Positions 53,161 to 63,374 are shown, counted from the stretch's first letter. The stretch is DNA of 64,000 nt from Cognatishimia sp. WU-CL00825 (GCF_040364665.1 NZ_BAABWX010000004.1:1-64000), one strand, 5' to 3'. Numbers and translations: made by a program. The notes: generated from the letters alone by a model not told the origin.

Positions 53161-54266
53161 TGGCTTTGTCTCCACTTAATCAACGCCGCTGGCGCAATTT
53201 CCGCCGCAACCGCCGTGCATATTGGTCTCTGATCCTGTTCAGTTTCCTGTTTGGCGTCAGCCTGTTTGCCGAGTTTATTGCCAATGACAAACCCATCTTG
53301 GTGAATTACCGCGGCGAATACTTTACGCCGATATTCAACTTTTACCCTGAAACCGCCTTTGGCGGCGATTTTCAGACAGAGGCCGCGTACTCTGACCCCG
53401 AGGTCAAATGCCTGATCCAAACCGGCGGGCTAGAGGACTGCTTTGATGACCCAGAGGCCTATATCCAAGATGCCCAAGACGGTGTGATTGACGGCAACGC
53501 CATTGAAAAAGGCTGGGCGATTTGGCCGCTGATCCCCTATTCTTTTACCACATCTGTGGACCGTCCAGGCGCAGCGCCGCTGCCGCCCAACAGCCAGAAC
53601 CTTCTGGGCACAGATGACACCAAACGCGATGTGCTGGCGCGGGTGATCTATGGCTTCCGGCTGTCGATCTTTTTCACCCTGATCGTGACAACCGCCGCCA
53701 GTCTCGTGGGTATCTTTGCGGGTGCTGTTCAAGGCTTTTTTGGTGGCTGGGTTGATCTGATTTTTCAGCGGGTGATTGAAATCTGGGGGGCCACCCCAAG
53801 CCTGTATATCATCATCATCTTGTTTGCGATTCTGGGCCGAAGTTTCTGGTTACTGGTCTTTTTGACCGTGCTCTTTGGCTGGACCTCGCTTGTGGGCGTT
53901 GTGCGGGCGGAATTCCTGCGGGCGCGCAACCTTGAATATGTGCGGGCCGCCAAGGCGCTTGGCGTTTCAAACCGTGTGATCATGTTCCGCCATATGTTGC
54001 CCAACGCCATGGTGGCGACGGTCACCATGCTGCCGTTTATCGTGACCGGCACCATCTCAACGCTGGCTGGGCTGGATTTTCTGGGCTTTGGCCTGCCGTC
54101 CTCTTCGCCGTCTTTGGGCGAGCTGACCTTGCAAGCCAAACAGAACCTTCAGGCCCCTTGGCTGGCCTTCACCGCCTTTACCACCTTTGCGATTATGCTG
54201 TCGTTGCTGGTCTTTGTCTTCGAAGGCGTGCGTGATGCATTTGATCCAAGAAAGACCTTTTCATGA
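53160..54266 (+). CDS. yejE: Peptide ABC transporter permease YejE
   Basis: A 368-aa permease of the DppC type. An N-terminal helix (about 19-38) precedes a long periplasmic domain (about 40-155) characteristic of YejE, then about five helices. The EAA loop is RAAKALGVSNRVIMFRHMLPN. The ATG overlaps the yejB TGA by one base and the next gene by four, so translation is coupled along the operon. Confidence 0.95.
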   Translation: MALSPLNQRRWRNFRRNRRAYWSLILFSFLFGVSLFAEFIANDKPILVNYRGEYFTPIFNFYPETAFGGDFQTEAAYSDPEVKCLIQTGGLEDCFDDPEAYIQDAQDGVIDGNAIEKGWAIWPLIPYSFTTSVDRPGAAPLPPNSQNLLGTDDTKRDVLARVIYGFRLSIFFTLIVTTAASLVGIFAGAVQGFFGGWVDLIFQRVIEIWGATPSLYIIIILFAILGRSFWLLVFLTVLFGWTSLVGVVRAEFLRARNLEYVRAAKALGVSNRVIMFRHMLPNAMVATVTMLPFIVTGTISTLAGLDFLGFGLPSSSPSLGELTLQAKQNLQAPWLAFTAFTTFAIMLSLLVFVFEGVRDAFDPRKTFS

Positions 54267-55843
54267 GCCTTTTGAATGTGCGCAACCTCAGCGTTGCTTT
54301 CCAGCAAGATGGCCAGCTGATGACGGCTGTGAATGGAGTTTCCTTTCAGGTGGATCGTGGCGAAACCGTTGCTTTGGTGGGCGAGTCTGGCTCTGGCAAA
54401 TCAGTCACGGCGCTTTCGACCGTTTCGCTTTTGGGCAGCAGCGCGCGGGTGTCCGGATCGGTCACCTATGATGGGCAGGAAATGGTTGGGGCAGACGAAA
54501 AATTGCTGCGCAAAGTGCGCGGCAATGATATCAGCTTTATCTTCCAAGAGCCGATGACCTCTCTGAACCCGCTGCACACGTTGGAACGTCAGCTGGGGGA
54601 ATCGCTGGCCCTGCATCAAAGCATCGTTGGGGCTCAGGCCCGCAGCCGCATTCTCGAACTGCTGCACAAGGTGGGCATTCATGATCCGGAAAGTCGCCTT
54701 GGGGCCTATCCGCATCAACTGAGCGGTGGACAGCGTCAACGGGTGATGATCGCCATGGCGTTGGCCAACAAACCGGACATTCTGATTGCTGACGAACCCA
54801 CCACAGCGCTGGATGTGACCATTCAGGCGCAGATCCTTGAACTGCTGGCGGATCTTAAAAAGACCGAAGGCATGGGGCTTTTGTTCATCACCCATGATCT
54901 GGGCATTGTGCGGCGTATTGCCGACAAAGTCTGTGTCATGAAAGACGGTGACATTGTCGAGGCCGGCCCAGTGGCCGAAATCTTTGCCAATCCGCAACAT
55001 GCCTATACGCAAAAACTGTTGAATGCCCGCGCTGTTGGGGCCCCGGAACCGGTGGCAAAAGATGCCCCGGTTGTGGCCGAAACGGATGCGCTAAAGATCT
55101 GGTTTCCGATCCAGCGCGGCCTGTTGAAACGCACGGTAGGCCATGTCAAAGCGGTGAATGCCGCCACTTTGACTGTGCGCGCAGGCGAGACCTTGGGCGT
55201 GGTGGGCGAAAGTGGCTCTGGCAAAACAACGCTGGGCCTTGCGATGATGCGTTTGATCGGTTCTGAGGGCGGTTTGCGATTCTTGGGGCGGGATCTGCGG
55301 GGGCTGAAAACCAGTGAATTGCGCAGCCTGCGCAAGGATATGCAGATCGTATTCCAAGACCCCTTTGGCAGCCTTTCGCCCCGCATGACCTGCGAACAGA
55401 TCATCGCCGAAGGTTTGGGTGTGCACGGCAATCCGGATGGGCGCGACACCAGAACGTTGGTGGCCGAAGTCATGGACGAGGTCGGCCTGGACCCGGCCCT
55501 GATGCATCGCTATCCGCATGAGTTTTCCGGCGGGCAACGCCAGCGCATCGCCATTGCACGTGCGATGATCCTGCGCCCGAAACTGGTTGTGCTGGATGAA
55601 CCGACCTCTGCGCTGGACATGACGGTGCAGGTGCAAATCGTTGATCTGTTGCGGGATCTGCAAAAAAAATACGGGCTGGCCTATCTGTTTATCAGCCATG
55701 ATTTGCTGGTTGTGCGCGCCATGAGCCATAAGATTATGGTTATGAAACAAGGCGATATCGTCGAAGCCGGTGAGGCTTCATCGGTGTTTGAAAACCCCCA
55801 AACCGACTATACCCGAGAGCTGTTGGCGGCGGCCCCAACCTAG
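54263..55843 (+). CDS. yejF: Peptide ABC transporter ATPase YejF (two nucleotide-binding domains)
   Basis: A 526-aa fusion of two ABC ATPase domains. The first (about 1-255) has Walker A GESGSGKS near 39-46 and LSGGQRQR; the second (about 275-520) has GESGSGKTT and FSGGQRQR, with Walker B regions ILIADEPTTALD and VVLDEPTSALD. It powers import by YejABE from a single polypeptide. ATGA overlap with yejE couples them. hemN converges 14 bp beyond the stop. Confidence 0.96.
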   Translation: MSLLNVRNLSVAFQQDGQLMTAVNGVSFQVDRGETVALVGESGSGKSVTALSTVSLLGSSARVSGSVTYDGQEMVGADEKLLRKVRGNDISFIFQEPMTSLNPLHTLERQLGESLALHQSIVGAQARSRILELLHKVGIHDPESRLGAYPHQLSGGQRQRVMIAMALANKPDILIADEPTTALDVTIQAQILELLADLKKTEGMGLLFITHDLGIVRRIADKVCVMKDGDIVEAGPVAEIFANPQHAYTQKLLNARAVGAPEPVAKDAPVVAETDALKIWFPIQRGLLKRTVGHVKAVNAATLTVRAGETLGVVGESGSGKTTLGLAMMRLIGSEGGLRFLGRDLRGLKTSELRSLRKDMQIVFQDPFGSLSPRMTCEQIIAEGLGVHGNPDGRDTRTLVAEVMDEVGLDPALMHRYPHEFSGGQRQRIAIARAMILRPKLVVLDEPTSALDMTVQVQIVDLLRDLQKKYGLAYLFISHDLLVVRAMSHKIMVMKQGDIVEAGEASSVFENPQTDYTRELLAAAPT

Positions 55844-55856
55844 GCCGCCATCCTGA

Positions 55857-57212
55857 TCAAACAGCAGAGCTGTGCTTGGCCTTGCCCTGGTCATAGGCGT
55901 CAAACGCCTGGGCGATCAAACGTGTCAGGGGCCGCGCATCTTTGGGAATAAACAGCCCGTTGTCATCCACCTGTAACAGGCCTTCAAAGCGGGCATTCAC
56001 CCGATCAAAATCTGATTTCAACGCAGCGTGTGACACGCCAAAGACCTGGCTGATTTCATTGGAATCAACCGCAAAATCGCACATCACTGCCTCGATCAAA
56101 CGCGCATTCAGCTTGTCCTGGCCTTGGAACACATGGCCGCGCACGGTTGAAAACGTTCCGTCCCGAATGGCGCTGACATGGGCCGAAGTTGATGGCGCAT
56201 TCTGCGCATAGCCCTGCGGGAAGCGCGAAATCGACGAGGCACCAACGCCAATCAACACCTCGGCTTGGTCGTCAGTATAGCCTTGGAAATTCCGCCGCAT
56301 CGTGCCGGATTTCTGTGCCGCTGAAAGCCCATCGGTTGGCAGCGCAAAGTGATCAATGCCAATGCCATCATAGCCGTCGGCCAAAAATAGGGTCTCTGCG
56401 GTTTCAAACAGGTCTAGCCGTTCGGTGGCCGACGGCAGGGCGTCCGCCGGTATCAGCTGTTGGCGCTTGGCCATCCACGGCACATGCGCATAGCCATACA
56501 ACGCCACACGATCTGGGGACAGCGACAGCAGTTTCTGCACACTTTCTGAAATGCCCGCATTGGTTTGATGCGGCAGCCCGTACAGGATGTCAGCATTCAG
56601 GCTTTTCACACCCTGCGCTCGGATCATATCCACTGCGTCGCGGGTGATCTCATAGCTTTGATCCCGGCCAATGGTCTTTTGAATCTTCGGATTAAAATCC
56701 TGAACCCCGATCGAGGCGCGGTTCATGCCATGTCTGGCCAGCACTTCTAGCCGGTCTTCGCTGATTTCATTTGGATCGATTTCAACGGAAAACTCACCGT
56801 CATCTGCCATCGGCGCAACGTCAAAAATCGCACCACACAAATCGTCCATCATCGCCGGGTCAAGCAGGGTCGGCGTGCCACCGCCCCAATGCAGGCGCGA
56901 CAGGGTTACACCTGCCGGTAAATTCGCCGCCAATAGCGCCAATTCCTGCTTTAGTGTTTCCACATAAGATGCTACGGGTGACAGGGTTGTCGTGCCCTGT
57001 GTGCGACAGGCACAAAACCAGCACAGACGACGACAGAACGGCACATGTACATACAAGGAAATCTTTGAGTTTTCAGGGATTTGCGCGATCCAGCCCAAAA
57101 ACTGGGATGCGCCAAGCTCGGCACTGAATTGAGGGGCTGTCGGGTAGCTTGTGTAACGCGGAACTTTCGCGTCAAACAGTCCCAGTTTTTCGAATTGGGT
57201 TTTGTTGCTCAT
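55857..57212 (-). CDS. hemN: Oxygen-independent coproporphyrinogen III dehydrogenase
   Basis: A 451-aa radical-SAM enzyme that forms protoporphyrinogen precursors without oxygen. The 4Fe-4S motif CRRLCWFC (C60, C64, C67) follows YVHVPF, and later landmarks include the HWGGGTPTLL stretch and GVQDFNPKIQKTI. The HemN C-terminal domain (about 340-451) is present, unlike HemW. A perfect FNR box lies in the 61-bp gap to the divergent fnrL, so anaerobic induction is expected. Confidence 0.95.
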   Translation of the reverse strand: MSNKTQFEKLGLFDAKVPRYTSYPTAPQFSAELGASQFLGWIAQIPENSKISLYVHVPFCRRLCWFCACRTQGTTTLSPVASYVETLKQELALLAANLPAGVTLSRLHWGGGTPTLLDPAMMDDLCGAIFDVAPMADDGEFSVEIDPNEISEDRLEVLARHGMNRASIGVQDFNPKIQKTIGRDQSYEITRDAVDMIRAQGVKSLNADILYGLPHQTNAGISESVQKLLSLSPDRVALYGYAHVPWMAKRQQLIPADALPSATERLDLFETAETLFLADGYDGIGIDHFALPTDGLSAAQKSGTMRRNFQGYTDDQAEVLIGVGASSISRFPQGYAQNAPSTSAHVSAIRDGTFSTVRGHVFQGQDKLNARLIEAVMCDFAVDSNEISQVFGVSHAALKSDFDRVNARFEGLLQVDDNGLFIPKDARPLTRLIAQAFDAYDQGKAKHSSAV

Positions 57213-57246
57213 GGGCTAGCATTATGAGACCAAATGATTGCATACT

Positions 57247-57260
57247 TTGATTCAGATCAA
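57247..57260. promoter_or_regulatory. FNR box between hemN and fnrL
   Basis: TTGAT-TCAG-ATCAA is a perfect match to the FNR consensus TTGAT-N4-ATCAA. It lies in the 61-bp divergent gap, so it can serve hemN and autoregulate fnrL. Confidence 0.88.
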
Positions 57261-57273
57261 GCGCGAGCGTAAT

Positions 57274-58020
57274 ATGACTTTACAGACATCAAAGGGAAGC
57301 CCACAGGATTGTGGGGACTGCCAAATTCGCCATCGCGCGGTATGTGCTCGCTGTGACGTGGACGAGTTGAAGCAGCTTGAGGAAATCAAGTATTATCGCA
57401 GCTTTGAGGCCGGGCAAACTGTGCTTTGGTCCGGTGATCAAATGGATTTTGTCGGCTCGGTTGTCACCGGTATTGCGACCCTGACTCAGACCATGGAAGA
57501 TGGCCGCACCCAGATGGTCGGGCTGTTGTTGCCCAGCGATTTTGTGGGGCGTCCAGGACGCCGCGAGGCCCCCTATGATGTGGTGGCAACCACGGATCTG
57601 GTCATGTGCTGTTTCCGTAAAAAACCCTTTGAAACCATGATGGTACGCACGCCGCACATCGCGCAGCGTCTGCTTGAAATGACGCTTGATGAACTTGATG
57701 CCGCCCGCGAGTGGATGCTGGTTTTGGGCCGCAAAAAAGCCCGTGAACGCATTGCCTCGTTGCTTGCGATCATTGCCCGCCGTGACGCGACGCTGAAACT
57801 TGCGCCTGCCCATGGTCCGATGGTGTTTGATCTGCCGCTGACCCGCGAAGCCATGGCTGACTACTTGGGCCTGACGCTTGAAACCGTCAGCCGCCAGATC
57901 TCAGCTTTGAAACGCGATGGGGTGATTGTTTTGGAAGGCAAACGCCATGTGACCGTGCCCGATCTGGAACGGCTGATGGAAGAAGCTGGCGATGATTCGG
58001 ATGGCGGCATGCTGGCGTAA
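57274..58020 (+). CDS. fnrL: FnrL, oxygen-sensing CRP/FNR regulator
   Basis: A 248-aa FNR protein. Cysteines for an oxygen-labile 4Fe-4S cluster are at C13, C16 and C24 (also C27), with C112/C113 as the internal ligand; the cAMP-binding-like beta roll spans about 35-150. The recognition helix LTLETVSRQISALKRDG carries the E-x-x-S-R signature that reads TTGAT. The ATG at 57274 lies 13 bp past an FNR box. It would switch on the cbb3 oxidase and hemN at low oxygen. Confidence 0.95.
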   Translation: MTLQTSKGSPQDCGDCQIRHRAVCARCDVDELKQLEEIKYYRSFEAGQTVLWSGDQMDFVGSVVTGIATLTQTMEDGRTQMVGLLLPSDFVGRPGRREAPYDVVATTDLVMCCFRKKPFETMMVRTPHIAQRLLEMTLDELDAAREWMLVLGRKKARERIASLLAIIARRDATLKLAPAHGPMVFDLPLTREAMADYLGLTLETVSRQISALKRDGVIVLEGKRHVTVPDLERLMEEAGDDSDGGMLA

Positions 58021-58067
58021 CAGCCACGTCGCCTATCTGCCTTCACCTAGAAAATTTTGAAAGACAA

Positions 58068-58096
58068 CGACAGCATGGGGGAGTTCCATGCTGTCG
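58068..58096. terminator. Hairpin between fnrL and uspA
   Basis: CGACAGCATGG/CCATGCTGTCG is an 11-bp perfect stem with a 7-nt loop. On the minus strand it is followed by TTGTCTTTC, so it best fits termination of uspA, though it can serve both convergent genes. Confidence 0.65.
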
Positions 58097-58116
58097 CTGA
58101 AAGGTCCGAGGCCGTA

Positions 58117-58956
58117 TTAGTGAGCCATCAGGACAGGAACCGTTGCCCGTTCCAACATGTTGCGTGTCGCCCCGCCCAGAATGGATTCACGGAACCGAGA
58201 GTGGCCATAGGCCCCCATGACAATCATGTCGCTATTGGTGTCGGTTGTATGGCGCAGCAAAACATCTGAAACGCGTGGCAGGGTTTTGGAAATCACGTCG
58301 ACTTCGACGCGCACGCCATGACGGGCCAGAAACTGCGAGAGCAACCCGCCGGGATCAGACCGGTTTGGACCATGGGTCGGGGGATCAATCACCACAACCC
58401 GCACCAGATTGGCATCACGCAACATCGGCAACGCAGCGCGGGTGGCGCGCAGGGCCTCGTTGCTTTCATTCCACGCGATGGTGATTGTATGCGGCTTGCC
58501 GGGCGCTTCGGCGTTTTTTGGCACCACCAGAACCGGGGTTTGTGCCTCAAACAGGGCTGCTTCGACCGAGGCCACCATTTCCACATCGCGATCCTCGCCA
58601 TAAGGCTTCAGCATCACCACCAGATCAGAAAACCGGGCGCGGGCAGCCACATGGCGGGTCAGATCTGCCATTTGGGTCACGCCAGCTTCCACACCCCAGC
58701 GCACTTCAGTGTTGTCTAAGAAATCTTCTGCCGCCTTTTCCAGCTTGCGCGATTCTTCGCGGGCCAGGTTCAGGGATTGCTCCATGACCAAAGCGGTGGC
58801 CCCGGCATAGTAATATCCGGTTTGGCTGCGATCCAGACCCAGGCAAAGTGCGTCAAGATGCGCATCTTGCGCGCGCGCGAAGGCGGCCGCGTGTTCTAGC
58901 GTTGTTTTGGCAAATTTTTCGTCGGTTAGAACCGTAAAAATCGACTTGTAAGGCAT
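58117..58956 (-). CDS. uspA: Universal stress protein, tandem UspA domains
   Basis: A 279-aa protein of two UspA domains (about 1-145 and 150-279). The second has the ATP-type end MGAYGHSRFRESILGGATRNML, with G-x2-G-x9-G(S/T)-like spacing. Such proteins next to cbb3 operons often respond to low oxygen or stress. An FNR-type box lies in the divergent promoter shared with ccoN, supporting joint control. The start at 58956 (MPYKSIFTV) follows the family pattern. Confidence 0.92.
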   Translation of the reverse strand: MPYKSIFTVLTDEKFAKTTLEHAAAFARAQDAHLDALCLGLDRSQTGYYYAGATALVMEQSLNLAREESRKLEKAAEDFLDNTEVRWGVEAGVTQMADLTRHVAARARFSDLVVMLKPYGEDRDVEMVASVEAALFEAQTPVLVVPKNAEAPGKPHTITIAWNESNEALRATRAALPMLRDANLVRVVVIDPPTHGPNRSDPGGLLSQFLARHGVRVEVDVISKTLPRVSDVLLRHTTDTNSDMIVMGAYGHSRFRESILGGATRNMLERATVPVLMAH

Positions 58957-59036
58957 GGCAATGCTCCTTCGCTGCAATTCACCCTAAGGTGCATGGCTTT
59001 TAATTGCAGTCTGAGGGCAATCCATCTGCGGTTTCC

Positions 59037-59050
59037 TTGACACAGATCAA
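59037..59050. promoter_or_regulatory. FNR-type box between uspA and ccoN
   Basis: TTGAC-ACAG-ATCAA matches the FNR consensus except one base. It is centred about 99 bp before the ccoN ATG and 87 bp before the uspA ATG. Confidence 0.8.
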
Positions 59051-59142
59051 GGAAGTTGACGCGGTGCCGACGCAAAAAGCCATAAGTCAAACATTTGCCC
59101 GCGGTGCATCATTTAGCGCCCGGCGAGACGAAGGGACGCAAA

Positions 59143-60747
59143 ATGATCAACACTGTTAAGCTGATCGTGCTGGGGATCATCACGCTTTGCGCGATGATTG
59201 CAGCCAATTACGCGCGGGACCTGGCCTATCTGGTTCATGCGCTGATTATCACGCTGGTATCGGGGGGCCTGTTTCTGTGGGTCCTGCGGGGGGTCGACGA
59301 AGAGAAATCGGTCGCACCTCAAAATGAATATATGGACGATGTGGTACGCGCAGGCGTGATTGCGACAGCCTTTTGGGGCGTTGTTGGCTTTCTTGTCGGG
59401 GTTTTCATCGCCTTTCAATTGGCCTTTCCGGTCCTTAACTTCGAATGGGCCGAAGGCCTGGCGAACTTTGGGCGCCTGCGCCCACTGCACACAAGTGCAG
59501 TGATTTTTGCCTTTGGTGGCAACGCGTTGATCGCAACCTCCTTCTTTATCGTGCAGCGCACATGTGCGGCGCGCCTTTGGGGCGGCAATCTGGCTTGGTT
59601 CGTGTTTTGGGGCTACCAGCTGTTCATCGTTCTGGCGGCCACCGGCTATTTGTTTGGCGGCACGCAGTCCAAAGAATACGCCGAGCCAGAATGGCATGTT
59701 GATCTGTGGCTGACCATTGTTTGGGTCTGCTATCTGTTGGTGTTCCTTGGCACGCTGATCAAGCGGCGCGAAAAACACATTTATGTGGCGAACTGGTTCT
59801 TCCTGGGCTTCATCGTCACCGTCGCCATGCTGCACCTGGTCAACAACCTGACCATCCCGGTTTCAATCTTCGGCTCTAAATCGGTGATTGTCTGGTCCGG
59901 TGTGCAAGATGCCATGGTGCAATGGTGGTATGGCCACAACGCCGTTGGCTTCTTCCTGACCGCGGGCTTCTTAGGCATGATGTACTACTTTGTGCCAAAG
60001 CAAGCGGGCCGTCCGGTCTTTAGCTACAAGCTGTCTATCATTCACTTCTGGGCGCTGATCTTCCTATATATCTGGGCGGGCCCGCACCACTTGCATTACA
60101 CCGCACTGCCTGACTGGGCGACAACCCTGGGCATGGTGTTCTCGATTGTTCTGTGGATGCCCAGCTGGGGCGGCATGATCAACGGTTTGATGACCCTGCA
60201 AGGGGCTTGGGACAAGCTGCGCACCGATCCGGTGATCCGCATGATGGTGACCTCGCTGGCCTTCTACGGCATGTCCACATTCGAAGGTCCAATGATGTCG
60301 ATCCGCTCTGTGAACGCGCTTAGCCACTATACCGACTGGACCATTGGCCACGTGCATTCTGGCGCTTTGGGCTGGAACGGGCTGATCACATTCGGCGCGC
60401 TCTACTATCTGGTGCCTGTCCTGTGGAAACGCGAACGTCTGTACTCGCTCAGCATGGTGTCCTGGCACTTCTGGCTCGCGACCATCGGCATCGTTTTGTA
60501 CGCGTCCTCCATGTGGGTGACCGGCATTATGGAAGGCCTGATGTGGCGTGAAGTGGATGCCAACGGCTTCTTGGTGAACAGCTTTGCTGACACGGTTGCT
60601 GCGAAATTCCCGATGTATGTGGTGCGTGGTTTGGGCGGGCTTATGTTCCTGGCCGGTGCGATCATCATGTGCGTCAACCTGTGGCTTACCGTGCGCAAAG
60701 CACCAGCACGCGAGGCCAGCCTTGGCGTCGCAGTGCCAGCAGAATAA
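59143..60747 (+). CDS. ccoN: Cytochrome cbb3 oxidase subunit I
   Basis: The 534-aa catalytic subunit, carrying low-spin haem b and the haem b3-CuB centre. About 12 helices are visible, with histidine ligand regions [50 protein letters not shown] and [15 protein letters not shown]. The ATG at 59143 follows AAGGGACGC. It reduces oxygen to water with very high affinity and pumps protons. The order ccoNOQP follows with short gaps. Confidence 0.97.
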   Translation: MINTVKLIVLGIITLCAMIAANYARDLAYLVHALIITLVSGGLFLWVLRGVDEEKSVAPQNEYMDDVVRAGVIATAFWGVVGFLVGVFIAFQLAFPVLNFEWAEGLANFGRLRPLHTSAVIFAFGGNALIATSFFIVQRTCAARLWGGNLAWFVFWGYQLFIVLAATGYLFGGTQSKEYAEPEWHVDLWLTIVWVCYLLVFLGTLIKRREKHIYVANWFFLGFIVTVAMLHLVNNLTIPVSIFGSKSVIVWSGVQDAMVQWWYGHNAVGFFLTAGFLGMMYYFVPKQAGRPVFSYKLSIIHFWALIFLYIWAGPHHLHYTALPDWATTLGMVFSIVLWMPSWGGMINGLMTLQGAWDKLRTDPVIRMMVTSLAFYGMSTFEGPMMSIRSVNALSHYTDWTIGHVHSGALGWNGLITFGALYYLVPVLWKRERLYSLSMVSWHFWLATIGIVLYASSMWVTGIMEGLMWREVDANGFLVNSFADTVAAKFPMYVVRGLGGLMFLAGAIIMCVNLWLTVRKAPAREASLGVAVPAE

Positions 60748-60761
60748 GGAGGGTCTGAGAG

Positions 60762-61490
60762 ATGGCTATTTTAGATAAACACAAGTTCATCGAAACCAAC
60801 GCGACGCTTCTTTTGGTGCTCAGCTTGCTGGTGGTCAGCATTGGGGGGATCGTACAGATTGCCCCACTGTTCTGGCTGGAAAACACCATCGAGGATGTAG
60901 AGGGCATGCGCCCCTACACGCCGCTGGAATTGGCAGGACGTGACATCTATATCCGCGAAGGCTGCTATACCTGTCACAGCCAGATGATCCGCCCAATGCG
61001 CGACGAAGTCGAACGCTATGGCCACTATTCCCTGGCGGCTGAATCCAAATATGACCACCCGCACCAATGGGGCTCAAAACGCACCGGGCCAGATCTGGCG
61101 CGTGTGGGCGGACGTTACTCTGACGACTGGCATGTGGATCACCTGATTGACCCGCAATCGGTTGTGCCAGAATCCGTGATGCCAAAATATGGCTTCCTGG
61201 AAAATCGTCGGATCGACGGCAAATACATGGGTGATCTGCTGAAAGCCAATGCCTTTGTCGGCGTGCCTTATACCGACGAGATGATCGAAAACGCCCAGGC
61301 GGACTTCATGGCACAAGCCGACCCTGATCGGGATTACGACGGGCTGCTGGAGCGCTATGGCGATGACATCAGCGTGCGCAATTTTGACGGGCACGGTGAA
61401 ACCACCGAAATGGATGCTTTGGTAGCTTATCTTCAAATGTTGGGCACGCTGGTTGATTTCTCGACCTTCACACCTGACGCAAGCCGGTAA
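60762..61490 (+). CDS. ccoO: Cytochrome cbb3 oxidase subunit II
   Basis: A 242-aa monohaem cytochrome c subunit with one N-terminal helix (about 14-37) and periplasmic haem motif CYTCH (68-72); the axial Met is in [11 protein letters not shown]. It passes electrons from CcoP to CcoN. It starts 14 bp after ccoN behind AAGGAGGG. Confidence 0.96.
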   Translation: MAILDKHKFIETNATLLLVLSLLVVSIGGIVQIAPLFWLENTIEDVEGMRPYTPLELAGRDIYIREGCYTCHSQMIRPMRDEVERYGHYSLAAESKYDHPHQWGSKRTGPDLARVGGRYSDDWHVDHLIDPQSVVPESVMPKYGFLENRRIDGKYMGDLLKANAFVGVPYTDEMIENAQADFMAQADPDRDYDGLLERYGDDISVRNFDGHGETTEMDALVAYLQMLGTLVDFSTFTPDASR

Positions 61491-61502
61491 AGGGGGCGCA
61501 TT

Positions 61503-61703
61503 ATGGAAACCTATTCGCTCTTACGAGAATTCGCAGACAGTTGGATGCTGTTGTTCCTATTCGGGTTTTTCACTCTGGTTATTCTTTGGGTGTTTCGCCC
61601 GGGGTCGCGCCAGGAATACCGTGACACAGCCAGCATTCCCTTTCGCAACGAAGACGCGCCGGCAGCGGCAACCGCCGCCATGGATAAGGAGACACGGGAA
61701 TGA
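61503..61703 (+). CDS. ccoQ: Cytochrome cbb3 oxidase subunit CcoQ
   Basis: A 66-aa single-helix subunit (helix about 13-34, LLFLFGFFTLVILWVFRPGS at its core) that stabilises the cbb3 complex. The tail is cytoplasmic and charged. It follows ccoO by 12 bp, and its TGA overlaps the ccoP ATG (ATGA). Confidence 0.92.
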   Translation: METYSLLREFADSWMLLFLFGFFTLVILWVFRPGSRQEYRDTASIPFRNEDAPAAATAAMDKETRE

Positions 61704-62566
61704 GTAAGAAACCCGTTGAAAAACAAGAACCGCCCACCACAGGCCATATCTGGGACGGTATCCGAGAATATGACAACCCAATGCCGCGCTGGTGGCTGTG
61801 GTGCTTTTACCTGACCATCATCTGGGGCATCGGCTATGCGATTGCCTATCCCGCTTGGCCCGGTATCAAATCCGCAACAACAGGCGTGCTTGGTTTCTCG
61901 ACACGTGGCGAAGTAGCGGCTGATATTGCCGCGGTCAACGCCCGCAACGAGGCGATCAACACACGCTTGGCCTCCGCTGATCTGACCACTATTCCCGGCG
62001 ATGCAGAGCTGAATGGCTATGCCATTTCTGCGGGGGCAGCGGTGTTCAAAACCTGGTGCGCCCAGTGTCACGGGTCCGGTGCAGCCGGGGCCAAAGGCTA
62101 TCCAAACCTGCTGGACAACGACTGGCTCTGGGGGGGCGATATCTCGTCTATCCATGAATCCATTCGCGTTGGGATCCGCAACGAAGACAACCTAGACGCC
62201 CGTTATTCTGAAATGCCGGCCTTTGGCAAAGATGAATTGCTGGAAGACGCGCAGATAGACCAAGTCACCAACTATGTGATGTCGCTTAGCGGCACGCCGA
62301 TGGATGCGTCTTTGGTGGCCGACGGCGCGATGGTGTTTGAGGAAAACTGCGCCAGCTGCCATGGCGACACCGGGCTCGGCGACCGCGATCAAGGCGCGCC
62401 CAACCTCGCAGATGCGATCTGGTTGTTTGGTGGCGACTTCGACAGCATTCGTGAAACCGTTTATAGCAGCCGCTTTGGTGTGATGCCCAACTGGGATGAA
62501 CGTCTGACCGAAGCGCAAATCAACGCGGTGGCAACCTATGTGCACCAACTTGGTGGCGGCGAATAA
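61700..62566 (+). CDS. ccoP: Cytochrome cbb3 oxidase subunit III, dihaem
   Basis: A 288-aa dihaem cytochrome with a membrane helix (about 32-53) and two CxxCH motifs, CAQCH (120-124) and CASCH (217-221), each followed by Met-containing ligand regions (SEMPAFG; GVMPNW). It receives electrons from soluble or membrane cytochrome c. A strong terminator follows, so the operon is ccoNOQP. Confidence 0.96.
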   Translation: MSKKPVEKQEPPTTGHIWDGIREYDNPMPRWWLWCFYLTIIWGIGYAIAYPAWPGIKSATTGVLGFSTRGEVAADIAAVNARNEAINTRLASADLTTIPGDAELNGYAISAGAAVFKTWCAQCHGSGAAGAKGYPNLLDNDWLWGGDISSIHESIRVGIRNEDNLDARYSEMPAFGKDELLEDAQIDQVTNYVMSLSGTPMDASLVADGAMVFEENCASCHGDTGLGDRDQGAPNLADAIWLFGGDFDSIRETVYSSRFGVMPNWDERLTEAQINAVATYVHQLGGGE

Positions 62567-62585
62567 ACCGTTCTAAAGCAATACG

Positions 62586-62613
62586 AAAGGCGCGGTTCAG
62601 GCCGCGCCTTTTT
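62586..62613. terminator. Terminator after ccoP
   Basis: A 10-bp stem AAAGGCGCGG/CCGCGCCTTT with a 6-nt loop and flanking A/T runs lies between ccoP and a convergent VOC gene; it can act both ways. Confidence 0.92.
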
Positions 62614-62625
62614 GGGTTTAGCGCA

Positions 62626-62979
62626 TCAGTCCAAATGCGCGAGTATGTTCAAAAGCTTGCCTGACGGGTCCCGCAGATAAAACCGACGCACCCCCCAAGG
62701 CTCATCGGTCAGCGCATAATCGATGGCATGGCCCAGACTTTTGGCACGCGCATACACCGCGTCAACATCCTCTACCTCGATGGACAGATCCGGCACCTGG
62801 GTCCCCGATCCGCCTTGACTGGCAATGCTGATTTGCACCGCAGCCTCTGTGCCGCTGGTCAAAGTGCTGATCCAACCAAAATCCATGGCCACATCCAAAT
62901 CAAACAAACTGCGATAAAAGGCCTGCACCTCTGCCACCTCTTTGGTGGCGATATTGGCGACGATACGTTTCACACTCAT
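62626..62979 (-). CDS. VOC family protein
   Basis: A 117-aa vicinal-oxygen-chelate domain (EVQAFYRSLFDLDVAMDFGW near 17-36, EPWGVRRFYLRDPSGKLLNIL near the end). It differs from the one at 36746. Function is unknown. The start has AGGAGCT upstream. A DUF1304 gene lies 32 bp upstream on the same strand, so the two may share a transcript. Confidence 0.87.
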   Translation of the reverse strand: MSVKRIVANIATKEVAEVQAFYRSLFDLDVAMDFGWISTLTSGTEAAVQISIASQGGSGTQVPDLSIEVEDVDAVYARAKSLGHAIDYALTDEPWGVRRFYLRDPSGKLLNILAHLD

Positions 62980-63011
62980 GAGAGCTCCTCCGGTCTGATC
63001 TGCTGGCCTGC

Positions 63012-63374
63012 CTAGCTCAGCAACAATAAGACAATCGCCACGGCGGCTGGCACCGATTGCACAAACAGAATGCGCGGGCTGGCGGTCTTGGCCCCATATA
63101 CACCTGCTATAAACACGCAGATCAGAAAGAACATCGCGATGTTATGCGCCCATTGCGCATCTAGGATCAGCCGCGACCAGATAAGCCCGGCCGCCAGAAA
63201 GCCGTTATACAGCCCCTGATTGGCAGCCATGGTCTTGGTTTTTGGAAACAGATCGGCTGGGAACTGCTTAAAGATTTTTGGCCCACGTTGTTCCCAGGCA
63301 AACATCTCAAACCACAGGATATAAAGGTGCAGGGCGGCAATCAGAAAAATCAACACAGAAGCAAAAAACGCCAT
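63012..63374 (-). CDS. DUF1304 membrane protein
   Basis: A 120-aa inner-membrane protein with four helices (about 4-22, 55-70, 78-95 and 100-118) and the DUF1304 signature FEMFAWEQRGPKIF, followed by NQGLYNGFLAAGL. Function is not established. Start at 63374 is preferred because the open frame beyond lacks family similarity. An FNR-like site lies about 120 bp upstream. Confidence 0.87.
   Translation of the reverse strand: MAFFASVLIFLIAALHLYILWFEMFAWEQRGPKIFKQFPADLFPKTKTMAANQGLYNGFLAAGLIWSRLILDAQWAHNIAMFFLICVFIAGVYGAKTASPRILFVQSVPAAVAIVLLLLS

Noticed and set aside
59113..59835. 240-codon minus-strand frame opposite ccoN
   Set aside because: Antisense to a highly conserved oxidase subunit, no motif and no ribosome site.
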